NCBI GenBank assembly: GCA_964392175.1 | Contig: CAYMOJ010000037.1 | Span: 1 to 14,764, forward strand | DNA from: Firm-04 sp964392175 | Lineage (GTDB): Bacteria; Bacillota; Clostridia; Oscillospirales; Ruminococcaceae | Length of the DNA: 14,764 bases | Direction of reading: 5' to 3' | Shown: positions 7,628-13,982 of the stretch, piece by piece | Layout of the letters: each line of letters opens with the position of its first letter | Position numbering within the stretch: position 1 is the stretch's first letter | Made by a program: the position numbers and the translations under genes | Notes under the pieces: generated by a model | Database searches by the model: none | What the model was told of the DNA's origin: nothing | What the model saw: the letters and a program-made list of their open reading frames with translations, nothing else

Positions 7628-8395
7628 ATGAAACGGCGGTTCATCTCTACTCTGATTGTTTGTCTGCTGCTGAGCAAACAGCTTTTGCCGCAGCAGACAT
7701 ATGCCATAGAGGATGTGCTCATGATCTTACCCATTTACACGCCCACTAAGCAAACGGCTTCTGTTTGTAAGATTACCGTGGATGCGGGTACGGAATTATC
7801 GCTTTCGGTATACCAGCACTCGCCGGAGCGTGACGCATTGCTGATGTATACGATGCATGAAACATCCCTTGTAGAAACCATCTATTGCTGTGTGCAGCTT
7901 GAGCCGGGAGACTACACATTGGAGCTTACCATGCCCGCTATCAGTGGTTGCCCCACACAATTGCATCGTGAATTGGAATTTACTGTGGTTGATCCCGACT
8001 ATGCCACGGATTATACGCAAATCGTTGTCGCGGTGGATCTCTCGGTTACGGTCAATGCTGATCTGCCGATCGGGTTTACAGGCGATGCAGAGGAATCATA
8101 CATTGAAAATGGTACAAAATATACAAATGTCAGTTTTGTCTGCAATCAAGCAGAGGGCTTGTGTGGTGATGTGAACCCTGACGGCGTGATTGATTCTTCT
8201 GACGCGATTGCAGTGTTACGGGCTTACAATGCTGCAATGATGCAAATGCCTTCACCAATCTCTGAAATACAGGCGATTTGCGCCGATGTGGACGGCGATG
8301 GAGTCATTCAGCCTGCGGATGCCATTGCGATTTTACAGTATTATAATGCATCGTTGATGCACGAAACCCCCGATTGGAACAGCTATATCCATTGA
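7628..8395 (+). CDS. Small secreted dockerin protein with uncharacterised N-terminal domain
   Basis: This 255-residue protein has a signal peptide (about 1-26, ending TYA). A beta-rich region of about 27-175 matches no family I know. A clear type I dockerin ends it (about 178-248), with calcium loops DVNPDGVIDSSD starting at 181 and DVDGDGVIQPAD starting at 220. Six Cys residues lie in the mature part: 47, 87, 88, 108, 172 and 179. The ATG at 7628 is chosen over an earlier in-frame start because AAGGAGG (7615-7621) precedes it by 6 nt and a signal peptide begins there. It lies 19 nt after the AlgX-like gene and 15 nt before the transporter genes. It should bind a scaffoldin cohesin. It could place an unknown binding or regulatory domain on the cellulosome beside the acylation system, but this is only inference. 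Confidence 0.9.
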   Translation: MKRRFISTLIVCLLLSKQLLPQQTYAIEDVLMILPIYTPTKQTASVCKITVDAGTELSLSVYQHSPERDALLMYTMHETSLVETIYCCVQLEPGDYTLELTMPAISGCPTQLHRELEFTVVDPDYATDYTQIVVAVDLSVTVNADLPIGFTGDAEESYIENGTKYTNVSFVCNQAEGLCGDVNPDGVIDSSDAIAVLRAYNAAMMQMPSPISEIQAICADVDGDGVIQPADAIAILQYYNASLMHETPDWNSYIH

Positions 8396-8410
8396 AAGGA
8401 GTGCGGCGGT

Positions 8411-9181
8411 ATGCAGCAGGAACGAAAAAAACAATGTGAACAGGCAGCCGTCATTGCGTTGAATCTTGGGCGACAATTGCTGATCTGTGGCGCAGATGTG
8501 AAACGAACTGAGGATACTGCTGAGCGCATCTGCCGCAGTTATGGCGCACAGACGACCGAGATCTTCTGCATTGGTTCTTTGCTAATGGCAACCGTGGAAT
8601 GGAGTGACGGTTCTACCTTTACGCAGATGCGTAATATCACCCGCACCGGCTATGATCTTGCAAGGCTGGAAGCACTGAATCATCTTTCGCGAGATATTTG
8701 CGACAAAACCATTACATTGGAAGCTGCACGAAACCGTCTGACCGCATTACGGACACCTTCGGCACAAAAGAAGATCGTTTCGTATTTGGCAGCGATTGTT
8801 GCGGTGACAGCCTATACATTATTCTTTGGCGGTACATGGGTAGATGCTTTGGTAGCTGCCATTGGTGGCATTGTGGTAACATCACTGGAGACGGTTTTGC
8901 CCGAAAAGGCAGGAAACATGATGCGTACGGTACTTTGTGCGGTAGCTGTCGGGATTACGGTGAGCGTGGGTAGCTTGATGTATCCTGCGCTGCAAAGCGA
9001 TAAGGTCATGATCGGTTCCATTATGTTGATGGTACCGGGGTTGATGGTAGCAGGTTCTCTGCGCGACTTGTTAAATGGAGATATCATTGCGGGTTCTTTG
9101 CAGCTGATACAGGCGGTTTTGATTGCTCTTGCATTGGCACTGGGACTTGCATGGGCTGCTTCATGGGCGGTGATCTCATGA
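8411..9181 (+). CDS. ThrE/YjjP-type threonine/serine exporter, large subunit
   Basis: This 256-residue protein of the YjjP/ThrE N-terminal family is part of a membrane exporter of threonine/serine or related small molecules; YjjP/YjjB in Escherichia coli is linked to succinate export. Residues 1-118 form the cytosolic part, with the typical start LNLGRQLLICGADVKRTEDT at 17-36. About five membrane segments follow, between 123 and 253. The conserved MVPGLMVAGSLRDLLNGD at 207-224 is characteristic. The start is preceded by GAAAGGAG at 8395-8402, which overlaps the stop of the dockerin gene. The next gene encodes the small subunit and overlaps by 4 bp. Substrate is not decided by the sequence. 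Its membership of the surface operon may be mere read-through, as no terminator separates them. Confidence 0.93.
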   Translation: MQQERKKQCEQAAVIALNLGRQLLICGADVKRTEDTAERICRSYGAQTTEIFCIGSLLMATVEWSDGSTFTQMRNITRTGYDLARLEALNHLSRDICDKTITLEAARNRLTALRTPSAQKKIVSYLAAIVAVTAYTLFFGGTWVDALVAAIGGIVVTSLETVLPEKAGNMMRTVLCAVAVGITVSVGSLMYPALQSDKVMIGSIMLMVPGLMVAGSLRDLLNGDIIAGSLQLIQAVLIALALALGLAWAASWAVIS

Positions 9182-9627
9182 AAGAAATCCTTTGGCTTTC
9201 GCTGCTTGCAACCATCGGTACGATCGGTTTTTCCGTGATCTTTCATTTGCCGGCAAAACGTCTGCCTGTGATCATCATTGGGGCTTTTTTCACAAGCTTT
9301 ATCCAGCTTTATACCGATGCAAACGCACAACAGCTTTTCACAGGCGCGATGCTTGCAACCTTGTTTGCGGTGTGGTTTTCTGAAATATTTGCAAGAATTG
9401 TGCGTACACCTGCCATTGTGATCCTAACACCGATCCTGATTCCGCTCGTGCCCGGTGGTAGTATGTTCTATACCATGCAGGGGGTGTTGCTTGGGAATAT
9501 GGAGCAGTTTCGTCAATATGGCATTGAAACGGCACAGGTAGGTTTTGGTATCGCTTTTGGTTCTTTGGTGGCAACAGCAGTGGCAAGACTTATCACCGAA
9601 GGAATTTTTGTACCGAAGAAACATTGA
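9178..9627 (+). CDS. ThrE/YjjB-type threonine/serine exporter, small subunit
   Basis: This 149-residue membrane protein of the YjjB/ThrE C-terminal family completes the two-part exporter. Hydrophobic segments lie at about 4-23, 30-46, 54-72, 78-98 and 120-140. The signature is TPAIVILTPILIPLVPGG at 77-94. The start is placed at the ATG at 9178, which overlaps the preceding stop as ATGA and suggests translational coupling. Earlier in-frame ATGs at 9151 and 9163 lie in the upstream gene and would only add a short tail. A strong terminator directly follows, so this is the last gene of the operon. Confidence 0.92.
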   Translation: MKEILWLSLLATIGTIGFSVIFHLPAKRLPVIIIGAFFTSFIQLYTDANAQQLFTGAMLATLFAVWFSEIFARIVRTPAIVILTPILIPLVPGGSMFYTMQGVLLGNMEQFRQYGIETAQVGFGIAFGSLVATAVARLITEGIFVPKKH

Positions 9628-9630
9628 ATG

Positions 9631-9675
9631 CTCGCCCAAAGCGGCTGTGTGCTGCTTTGGGCGAGTGCTGTTTTC
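9631..9675 (+). terminator. Rho-independent terminator at the operon end
   Basis: A perfect 12-bp stem pairs CTCGCCCAAAGC at 9631-9642 with 9654-9665 across an 11-nt loop. TGCTGTTTTC follows. It begins 3 nt after the small exporter subunit's stop. Confidence 0.88.
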
Positions 9676-9735
9676 TGAATAAGAACCTGATTTCTGCTGA
9701 ACAATCGAGTCGGACAGTACATCTAAAAATTACAA

Positions 9736-9764
9736 TTGACATTTTTTGCTACTTATGGTATAAT
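9736..9764 (+). promoter_or_regulatory. Sigma-A promoter of the M6 metalloprotease gene
   Basis: A perfect TTGACA (9736-9741) and a perfect TATAAT (9759-9764) are 17 bp apart, with TGG just before the -10 (extended). Transcription would start near 9771. An AGGAGG at 9784-9789 then precedes the ATG at 9798 by 8 nt. The spacer closely resembles that of the promoter at 14740. Confidence 0.9.
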
Positions 9765-9797
9765 ACGGTCAATATATAAATTGAGGAGGCTTACCAT

Positions 9798-11300
9798 ATG
9801 AAAAAAGCATTGTTTCGCAGACTAACCGCCCTTGCTGCCATGAGCTGCATTGCAGTTGCTGCATTACCCGTCAGCGTATCTGCTGCAACGGAAACGCAGT
9901 TTGTCGGCTATCGAGGCGATATGAACTTTGACGGTGCTGTGACGGTTGCCGATGCGATTGTTCTTTCCCGACACTTGCATCTTGACACGTTGATCACCGA
10001 TGCAAGTGTTGCAAGCCGTGCGGATATGAATCAAGATGGTAGCATTGATGTCACTGATCTGACCCTTTTAAAGCGTGCTTTGTATATGCAGACATTTGAG
10101 GGCATCTATGAAGAGGTTGAGATCCCCGATGCACAACGCATTGAAGCACCCGTCAAGGTATTGAATCCCTCTGTGCCCAGCACGGGCGATGTGCGTATTC
10201 TGATGGTTTGCGTGAATTTTGCGGATTGTCGATTTACCGAGGGCTATACCGATGAACAAGTACAGCAAATGATGTTCGGGCCAAGTGATCCTACATCCTC
10301 GCTGTATCCCATGGAGAGCATTACAGGATACTATAGTCGTGCATCTTACGGCAGATTGAATATGACAGGCGATGTTTATAGCTATACATCATCCAACAGC
10401 ATCAACAGTTATGTAGGCAAAACAGATGACCTTGTGGACGAGGTGCTTGGTGCGTTGGATGCGCAGATCGATTATTCGCAGTATGATTCTGATCAAAATG
10501 GCACAATAGATTCTATGATACTGGCGTTGCCCGGAGATGCAAGTACAGATGATTGGTGGCCCTGCAATGGTGGATATTATAATGGCACCTATTTTGACGG
10601 TGTTGTGTTGGGCAATCTCTGTGTGGGCGGCTGGGCACTGAGCGATGTAGCAGGCTTTGTCAGTACATGGGTGCATGAGTTGGGTCATGCTATGGGTCTG
10701 CCTGATTATTATAAGTACGAGAATACTGAGGATGGCTATTATGGTCTGAATGGTGATGCGGGACTGGAGATGATGGACGATGCATTTGGTGACATGAGTG
10801 CATTTTCTAAGCTGATGCTTGGTTGGTACAACACGGATGAGGTGCAGATCTTTGCAGGCGGTACGCAGACTTATACATTGCAGTCATCGCAGCAGACACC
10901 AAATTGTATTTTGATCCCACGCTATGATGATGGTGGGTTTCTTAGCGAGTATTTCATCATTGAATATGCTACCTACGAAGGAAATAATATCAACTGGCAG
11001 TTTGTCAATGGTGGTATTCGTATCTATCATTGTCAGGCTGAGGTTGTAGAGGGATATTGGGGGCCCGAATTCAAATACAACAACTATGGTATGTATTACG
11101 ATAACAGCAATCAGAAACAGCGAGTGCTGCGTCTTGTTGATGAGGAAAGTGGCTTCTTTGGTGAAGGCGATGTGATTACAGGCAGCACTGCCGGCTTTGC
11201 ATGGTATGATGAAAACGGCTATCGTACAGTAGATCCGAATGTGACCGTATCTGTGGGTGCATTAACAGATGGAGGCTATACTATTACCGTGCAATCCTGA
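9798..11300 (+). CDS. Secreted M6-type metalloprotease with N-terminal dockerin
   Basis: This 500-residue secreted zinc protease of the immune-inhibitor-A-like M6 type would cut proteins outside the cell, probably while docked on the cellulosome. A signal peptide (about 1-29, ending VSA) is followed at once by a type I dockerin (about 39-97). Its calcium loops are DMNFDGAVTVAD starting at 41 and DMNQDGSIDVTD starting at 76. The catalytic domain begins near 131. It has an internal calcium-loop-like DSDQNGTIDS (230-239) and the zinc motif HELGHAMGLPD (293-303), with His293, His297 and probably Asp303 as ligands and Glu294 as base. The GDMSAFSKLMLGW stretch (331-343) is a family hallmark. The dockerin is N-terminal instead of at the usual C-terminal place. 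The gene stands alone between its own promoter and terminator. Confidence 0.93.
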   Translation: MKKALFRRLTALAAMSCIAVAALPVSVSAATETQFVGYRGDMNFDGAVTVADAIVLSRHLHLDTLITDASVASRADMNQDGSIDVTDLTLLKRALYMQTFEGIYEEVEIPDAQRIEAPVKVLNPSVPSTGDVRILMVCVNFADCRFTEGYTDEQVQQMMFGPSDPTSSLYPMESITGYYSRASYGRLNMTGDVYSYTSSNSINSYVGKTDDLVDEVLGALDAQIDYSQYDSDQNGTIDSMILALPGDASTDDWWPCNGGYYNGTYFDGVVLGNLCVGGWALSDVAGFVSTWVHELGHAMGLPDYYKYENTEDGYYGLNGDAGLEMMDDAFGDMSAFSKLMLGWYNTDEVQIFAGGTQTYTLQSSQQTPNCILIPRYDDGGFLSEYFIIEYATYEGNNINWQFVNGGIRIYHCQAEVVEGYWGPEFKYNNYGMYYDNSNQKQRVLRLVDEESGFFGEGDVITGSTAGFAWYDENGYRTVDPNVTVSVGALTDGGYTITVQS

Positions 11301-11325
11301 GTAATTTTCCGATAAATGACAAAAA

Positions 11326-11370
11326 ACTCCGTAGCTGATGGCAAAAGCCATCGCGCTGCGGAGTATTTTT
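11326..11370 (+). terminator. Rho-independent terminator after the M6 protease gene
   Basis: An outer stem pairs ACTCCGTAGC (11326-11335) with GCTGCGGAGT (11355-11364), with one U-G pair. An inner stem GATGGC/GCCATC closes an AAAA loop. ATTTTT follows. Five of the six bases before the stem are A as well, so it may also work in the reverse direction. Confidence 0.88.
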
Positions 11371-11390
11371 CTATGTGCTTGTTCATACTA
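11361..11390 (+). promoter_or_regulatory. Candidate SigG-type promoter before sigG
   Basis: CATACTA at 11384-11390 fits the forespore SigG -10 consensus (CAT..TA) fully. GAGTA at 11361-11365, 18 bp upstream, fits the SigG -35 (GMATR) at four of five bases. No good sigma-A promoter is present between the terminator and the gene. Autoregulation of sigG by its own product is known in Bacillus. The -35 lies within the upstream terminator's stem, which weakens the call. Confidence 0.42.
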
Positions 11391-11421
11391 TGGGTAAATA
11401 TCCGAACAGGAGGGACAAGCG

Positions 11422-12195
11422 ATGGCATATCAAAAAGTGGTCATATCAGGCATTGATACTTCACAACTAGAGGTGTTGACTGAGGAAGAAAAAATCGAGT
11501 TGCTGCGTGAAATGCAAGCTACGGGCAGTAGAGCAGCGAGAGAACGGCTCATTAACGGCAATTTGCGCTTGGTGCTTAGCGTGATACAGCGGTTTACGGG
11601 TCGCGGCGAGGATATCGACGACCTGTTTCAGATCGGTGTGATTGGATTGATCAAGGCAATCAACAATTTTGACCTGAGCCGTGAGGTTCGGTTTTCTACC
11701 TATTGCGTGCCGATGATTTCCGGTGAATTGCGACGGTATTTGCGTGATTTTCATGCAATCAAGGTCAGCCGTTCCCTGCGCGACCTTGCATATAAGGCGA
11801 TTCAAGCAAAAGAGCAGCTGACAGTTTCACTTGGAAAAGAGCCTACCATTGAGCAGATCGCGGAAGCCATTGGTGAGGAGAGAGCAGAGGTCGTTTTGGC
11901 GATGGAAAGCATCAGTGATCCGGTTTCGCTTTATGAACCATTGTATTCTGATTCCGGCGACACCATGTATCTGATGGATCAGATTGGTGATGGCAGTGAG
12001 GCGGAGGACTGGATGAATGAGATGCTGATTCGAGATGCAATTGCAGATCTGACACCAAGAGAACGCAATATTTTGCACCGCCGATTTATGATGGGTCGTA
12101 CACAGGTAGAGGTGGCTGCAGAGATTGGTATTTCGCAGGCACAGGTTTCCCGATTGGAGAAGGGGGCTATTGGGAAAATCAAGGCACAGTTGTAA
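11422..12195 (+). CDS. sigG: RNA polymerase sporulation sigma factor SigG
   Basis: This 257-residue sigma factor of the SigF/SigG branch directs late forespore transcription. Region 2 (about 40-110) contains NGNLRLVLSVIQRF, DDLFQIGVIGLIKAINNFD and RFSTYCVPMISGELRRYLRD. Region 3 (about 115-180) begins KVSRSLRDLAYKA. Region 4 (about 205-257) ends with the helix-turn-helix VAAEIGISQAQVSRLEKGAI. The N terminus (KVVISGIDTSQLEVL) and DPVSLYEPLY (167-176) are features of SigG, not SigF. AGGAGG at 11408-11413 precedes the ATG by 8 nt. In Bacillus and many clostridia sigG follows spoIIGA-sigE; here it stands alone after a protease gene. Its last 17 bp overlap the convergent phospholipase-like gene. 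A complete sigG suggests sporulation ability or recent loss of it. Confidence 0.95.
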   Translation: MAYQKVVISGIDTSQLEVLTEEEKIELLREMQATGSRAARERLINGNLRLVLSVIQRFTGRGEDIDDLFQIGVIGLIKAINNFDLSREVRFSTYCVPMISGELRRYLRDFHAIKVSRSLRDLAYKAIQAKEQLTVSLGKEPTIEQIAEAIGEERAEVVLAMESISDPVSLYEPLYSDSGDTMYLMDQIGDGSEAEDWMNEMLIRDAIADLTPRERNILHRRFMMGRTQVEVAAEIGISQAQVSRLEKGAIGKIKAQL

Positions 12196-12925
12196 AAGCG
12201 GTCATCAGCGCAGCGGTCTCGCCAATGGCGAGCGAAAGCTGTGTATGCACAGCTTTCGTTAGTGCGGCTTTGTCCTTGCCGAGTACACTCGGCAGGACAG
12301 CCGCACTGCGCTGCGCTGCCGAGTTGAATAATGTGCCTGCGCCCTGATGGGCGATATCTTTATACGGTGTTAAATCCATTTTGAAAGTTACCATACCGGC
12401 GGCACGACGGACGATTGCTTGTTCACCCCATACATCTACACCATTCCAGAAGATCCTGGCAGCGAGGGATTCAAATCGTTTGTGATAAAATGCATATCGG
12501 GAGAGGTAAGTTAAGCCACAACTATGAGGTGGGCAAAAGACATCGGCAAGCATATGTGCCGCTCTTGCAAGATGTGCCATAGCGACGTTACGGTTTCCCT
12601 GTGCAAGCAATGCGGTAGCGATGGTGTATTCTTCCTCAAACATTGTACGCACGGAGGGCGCAGCATTGCCTTTGCCATTGGGATAATAATCATCTTTAAT
12701 AAAATTGCGACGATTGCCTTTGGGGTCAACAGCGCAATAGTAGTGATAGCCAGCTCCCTTTTGACGGTCACCTCTTTGGTCAGGCTTGATCACTTCATCT
12801 GCCAGAATGATCATATCATTGTGATGGTACCAAGCGGCGGTTTGTGGCTGATTCTCACGAAGCCACCAGTGCGCTGCCAGAATGATGCCTCTGTGTACAG
12901 AGGGGTATTCGTTTTTATTGGTCAT
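12179..12925 (-). CDS. Zinc-dependent phospholipase C-like protein without signal peptide
   Basis: This 248-residue protein belongs to the S1/P1-phospholipase C fold. The metal-ligand pattern is complete. His124, Asp128, His134, His148 and Glu152 have the same spacing (4, 6, 14, 4) as His118, Asp122, His128, His142 and Glu146 of the Bacillus cereus enzyme. His11, His61 and an Asp at 43 or 49 would be the other ligands. Key motif: HLARAAHMLADVFCPPH at 118-134. The start at 12925 is chosen because AGGAGG (12936-12941) is 10 nt before it and the promoter at 12948-12976 lies just upstream; the longer frame to 12976 would begin inside the promoter. No signal peptide is seen, unlike secreted toxins of this family, so it may act in the cytosol or forespore on an unknown phosphoester. 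Its 3' end overlaps sigG by 17 bp and is strongly palindromic. Confidence 0.85.
   Translation of the reverse strand: MTNKNEYPSVHRGIILAAHWWLRENQPQTAAWYHHNDMIILADEVIKPDQRGDRQKGAGYHYYCAVDPKGNRRNFIKDDYYPNGKGNAAPSVRTMFEEEYTIATALLAQGNRNVAMAHLARAAHMLADVFCPPHSCGLTYLSRYAFYHKRFESLAARIFWNGVDVWGEQAIVRRAAGMVTFKMDLTPYKDIAHQGAGTLFNSAAQRSAAVLPSVLGKDKAALTKAVHTQLSLAIGETAALMTAFTTVP
12218..12307. repeat. Three abutting palindromes inside the phospholipase-like gene
   Basis: Palindrome A (12218-12232) is CTCGCC/GGCGAG with a 3-nt centre. Palindrome B (12233-12258) has perfect 11-bp arms, CGAAAGCTGTG/CACAGCTTTCG, and a 4-nt loop. Palindrome C (12261-12307) pairs 12261-12284 with 12287-12307: 21 base pairs with a 2-nt and a 1-nt bulge and a 2-nt loop. 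Together they cover 88 of 90 bases, all within the C-terminal codons of the minus-strand gene and just after the sigG stop. No T-tract follows on either strand, so these are not ordinary terminators. Confidence 0.9.
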
Positions 12926-12947
12926 GATGTGCATACCTCCTACAAAT

Positions 12948-12976
12948 ACTATATCACAATATGCCGGGATTGTCAA
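12948..12976 (-). promoter_or_regulatory. Sigma-A promoter of the phospholipase-like gene
   Basis: On the minus strand TTGACA (12976-12971) and TATAGT (12953-12948) are 17 bp apart. Transcription would start near 12941, just at the ribosome site, giving a leader of only about 16 nt. This supports the translation start at 12925. Confidence 0.82.
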
Positions 12977-12991
12977 ACCGTATGTTTCGCA

Positions 12992-13020
12992 TTGACTTTT
13001 TTTTCAAAATGGTCTATAAT
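12992..13020 (+). promoter_or_regulatory. Sigma-A promoter of the PHP phosphatase gene
   Basis: TTGACT (12992-12997) and a perfect TATAAT (13015-13020) are 17 bp apart. It faces away from the phospholipase promoter, with the two -35 boxes only 15 bp apart. Transcription would begin near 13027, so the coding start must be the ATG at 13054, not any upstream in-frame ATG. Confidence 0.85.
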
Positions 13021-13053
13021 GATGGAAAACGAAAAACAAGGGGTGCTATTTTT

Positions 13054-13881
13054 ATGCTGATGGATTTGCATACCCACACATATCATTCACCTGATGCTGA
13101 AAATACAGTTGCAGAACGCATTGCTGCGGCACAGCGTATGGGGTTACAAATCATGGCGATTACTGATCACTGTGAAGTCAACCACTACTATCCCGCTGAA
13201 TACTATCATGAAACGCCCTGTGACGAAATCTTTCACAACGGCAAGTTGGTTTTTGAACATTCTGTGACGGAAACCGTTGCTTTGCAAGATCGTTGCAATG
13301 ATTTGCTTTTGCTTTGCGGTACGGAGCTTGGTCAGATACCGCAATGCCCTGAAATTGCACAAAGGCTGTATCATCATCCGCAAGTCGATATTGTCATTGG
13401 GTCGATTCATGAATTGCCACATCTGCCTGATTTTTATTTTATAGATTATCGTGCGTATGACATCCTGCAACTGATGCAACGCTATTTTGATGAGGTGCTT
13501 GCTCTTGCGCACACTGATTATTATGATGTGCTGGCACATCTCACTTATGCACTGCGCTATTTGCCTGATCGTAAAAGCTATGATCTATCGCCACATTTGC
13601 CCACTATAGATGAGATTTTTACCGTATTGATACAAAAAGGCAAGGCATTGGAATTCAACGGATCGGGGCTGCATACGCCACAGGAATATACAGATCCGGA
13701 TCTCTTTTTGCTGCAACGTTATTTTGATCTTGGCGGCAGGCAATTGACGCTTGCAACCGATGCGCATAGCACAGCACATCTTGGCTACCGTATGCAAGAG
13801 ATGGAAAAAATCGCAAAAAGGATTGGCTTTACTGAATTGACATATTTCCGGAAGCATCAACCGTATTTCATTCAGTTGTAA
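13054..13881 (+). CDS. PHP-domain phosphoesterase, histidinol-phosphatase-like
   Basis: This 275-residue cytosolic protein of the PHP metallo-phosphoesterase family resembles HisK-type histidinol phosphatase. Metal ligands visible in order are His6 and His8 (DLHTHT), His39 (ITDHCE), Glu91 (GTELGQ), His119 (GSIHEL), His162 (DVLAHLTYALRY), and Asp236 with His238 (ATDAHS). This complete set suggests an active enzyme. The GSIHEL and YDVLAHL patterns favour the histidinol-phosphatase branch. No other histidine biosynthesis gene lies nearby, so the true substrate may be another phosphate monoester. The ATG at 13054 has AAGGGGTG (13038-13045) 8 nt before it; a second ATG at 13060 is possible. It is transcribed alone and ends before a large inverted repeat shared with hpf. 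Confidence 0.9.
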   Translation: MLMDLHTHTYHSPDAENTVAERIAAAQRMGLQIMAITDHCEVNHYYPAEYYHETPCDEIFHNGKLVFEHSVTETVALQDRCNDLLLLCGTELGQIPQCPEIAQRLYHHPQVDIVIGSIHELPHLPDFYFIDYRAYDILQLMQRYFDEVLALAHTDYYDVLAHLTYALRYLPDRKSYDLSPHLPTIDEIFTVLIQKGKALEFNGSGLHTPQEYTDPDLFLLQRYFDLGGRQLTLATDAHSTAHLGYRMQEMEKIAKRIGFTELTYFRKHQPYFIQL

Positions 13882-13902
13882 TCTTTTGTAGAACGTACAA
13901 AG

Positions 13903-13948
13903 AAACATGGAACCCGAAAAACAAAGCTGCCTTTCGGGTTCCATGTTT
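13903..13948. terminator. Bidirectional terminator between the PHP gene and hpf
   Basis: A perfect 17-bp inverted repeat (13903-13919 with 13932-13948) surrounds a 12-nt loop between two convergent genes. The stem ends in AAA/TTT. Read on the minus strand, the tail is TTTCTTTGT, a fair U-tract for hpf. Read on plus, the tail is only the terminal TTT, so it is weaker for the PHP gene. Confidence 0.8.
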
Positions 13949-13982
13949 ACAGTACGCCACGATTGCGGATATGGAGGGCGGA

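Noticed and set aside
11381..11400. SigF-type promoter for sigG (GGGTAAAT)
   Set aside because: The -10 match is incomplete and no -35 element is found at the proper distance; the SigG-type match is better.
12524..13060. A plus-strand frame of 178 residues
   Set aside because: It is antisense to the phospholipase-like gene, whose metal-ligand pattern is intact, and it runs through both divergent promoters.
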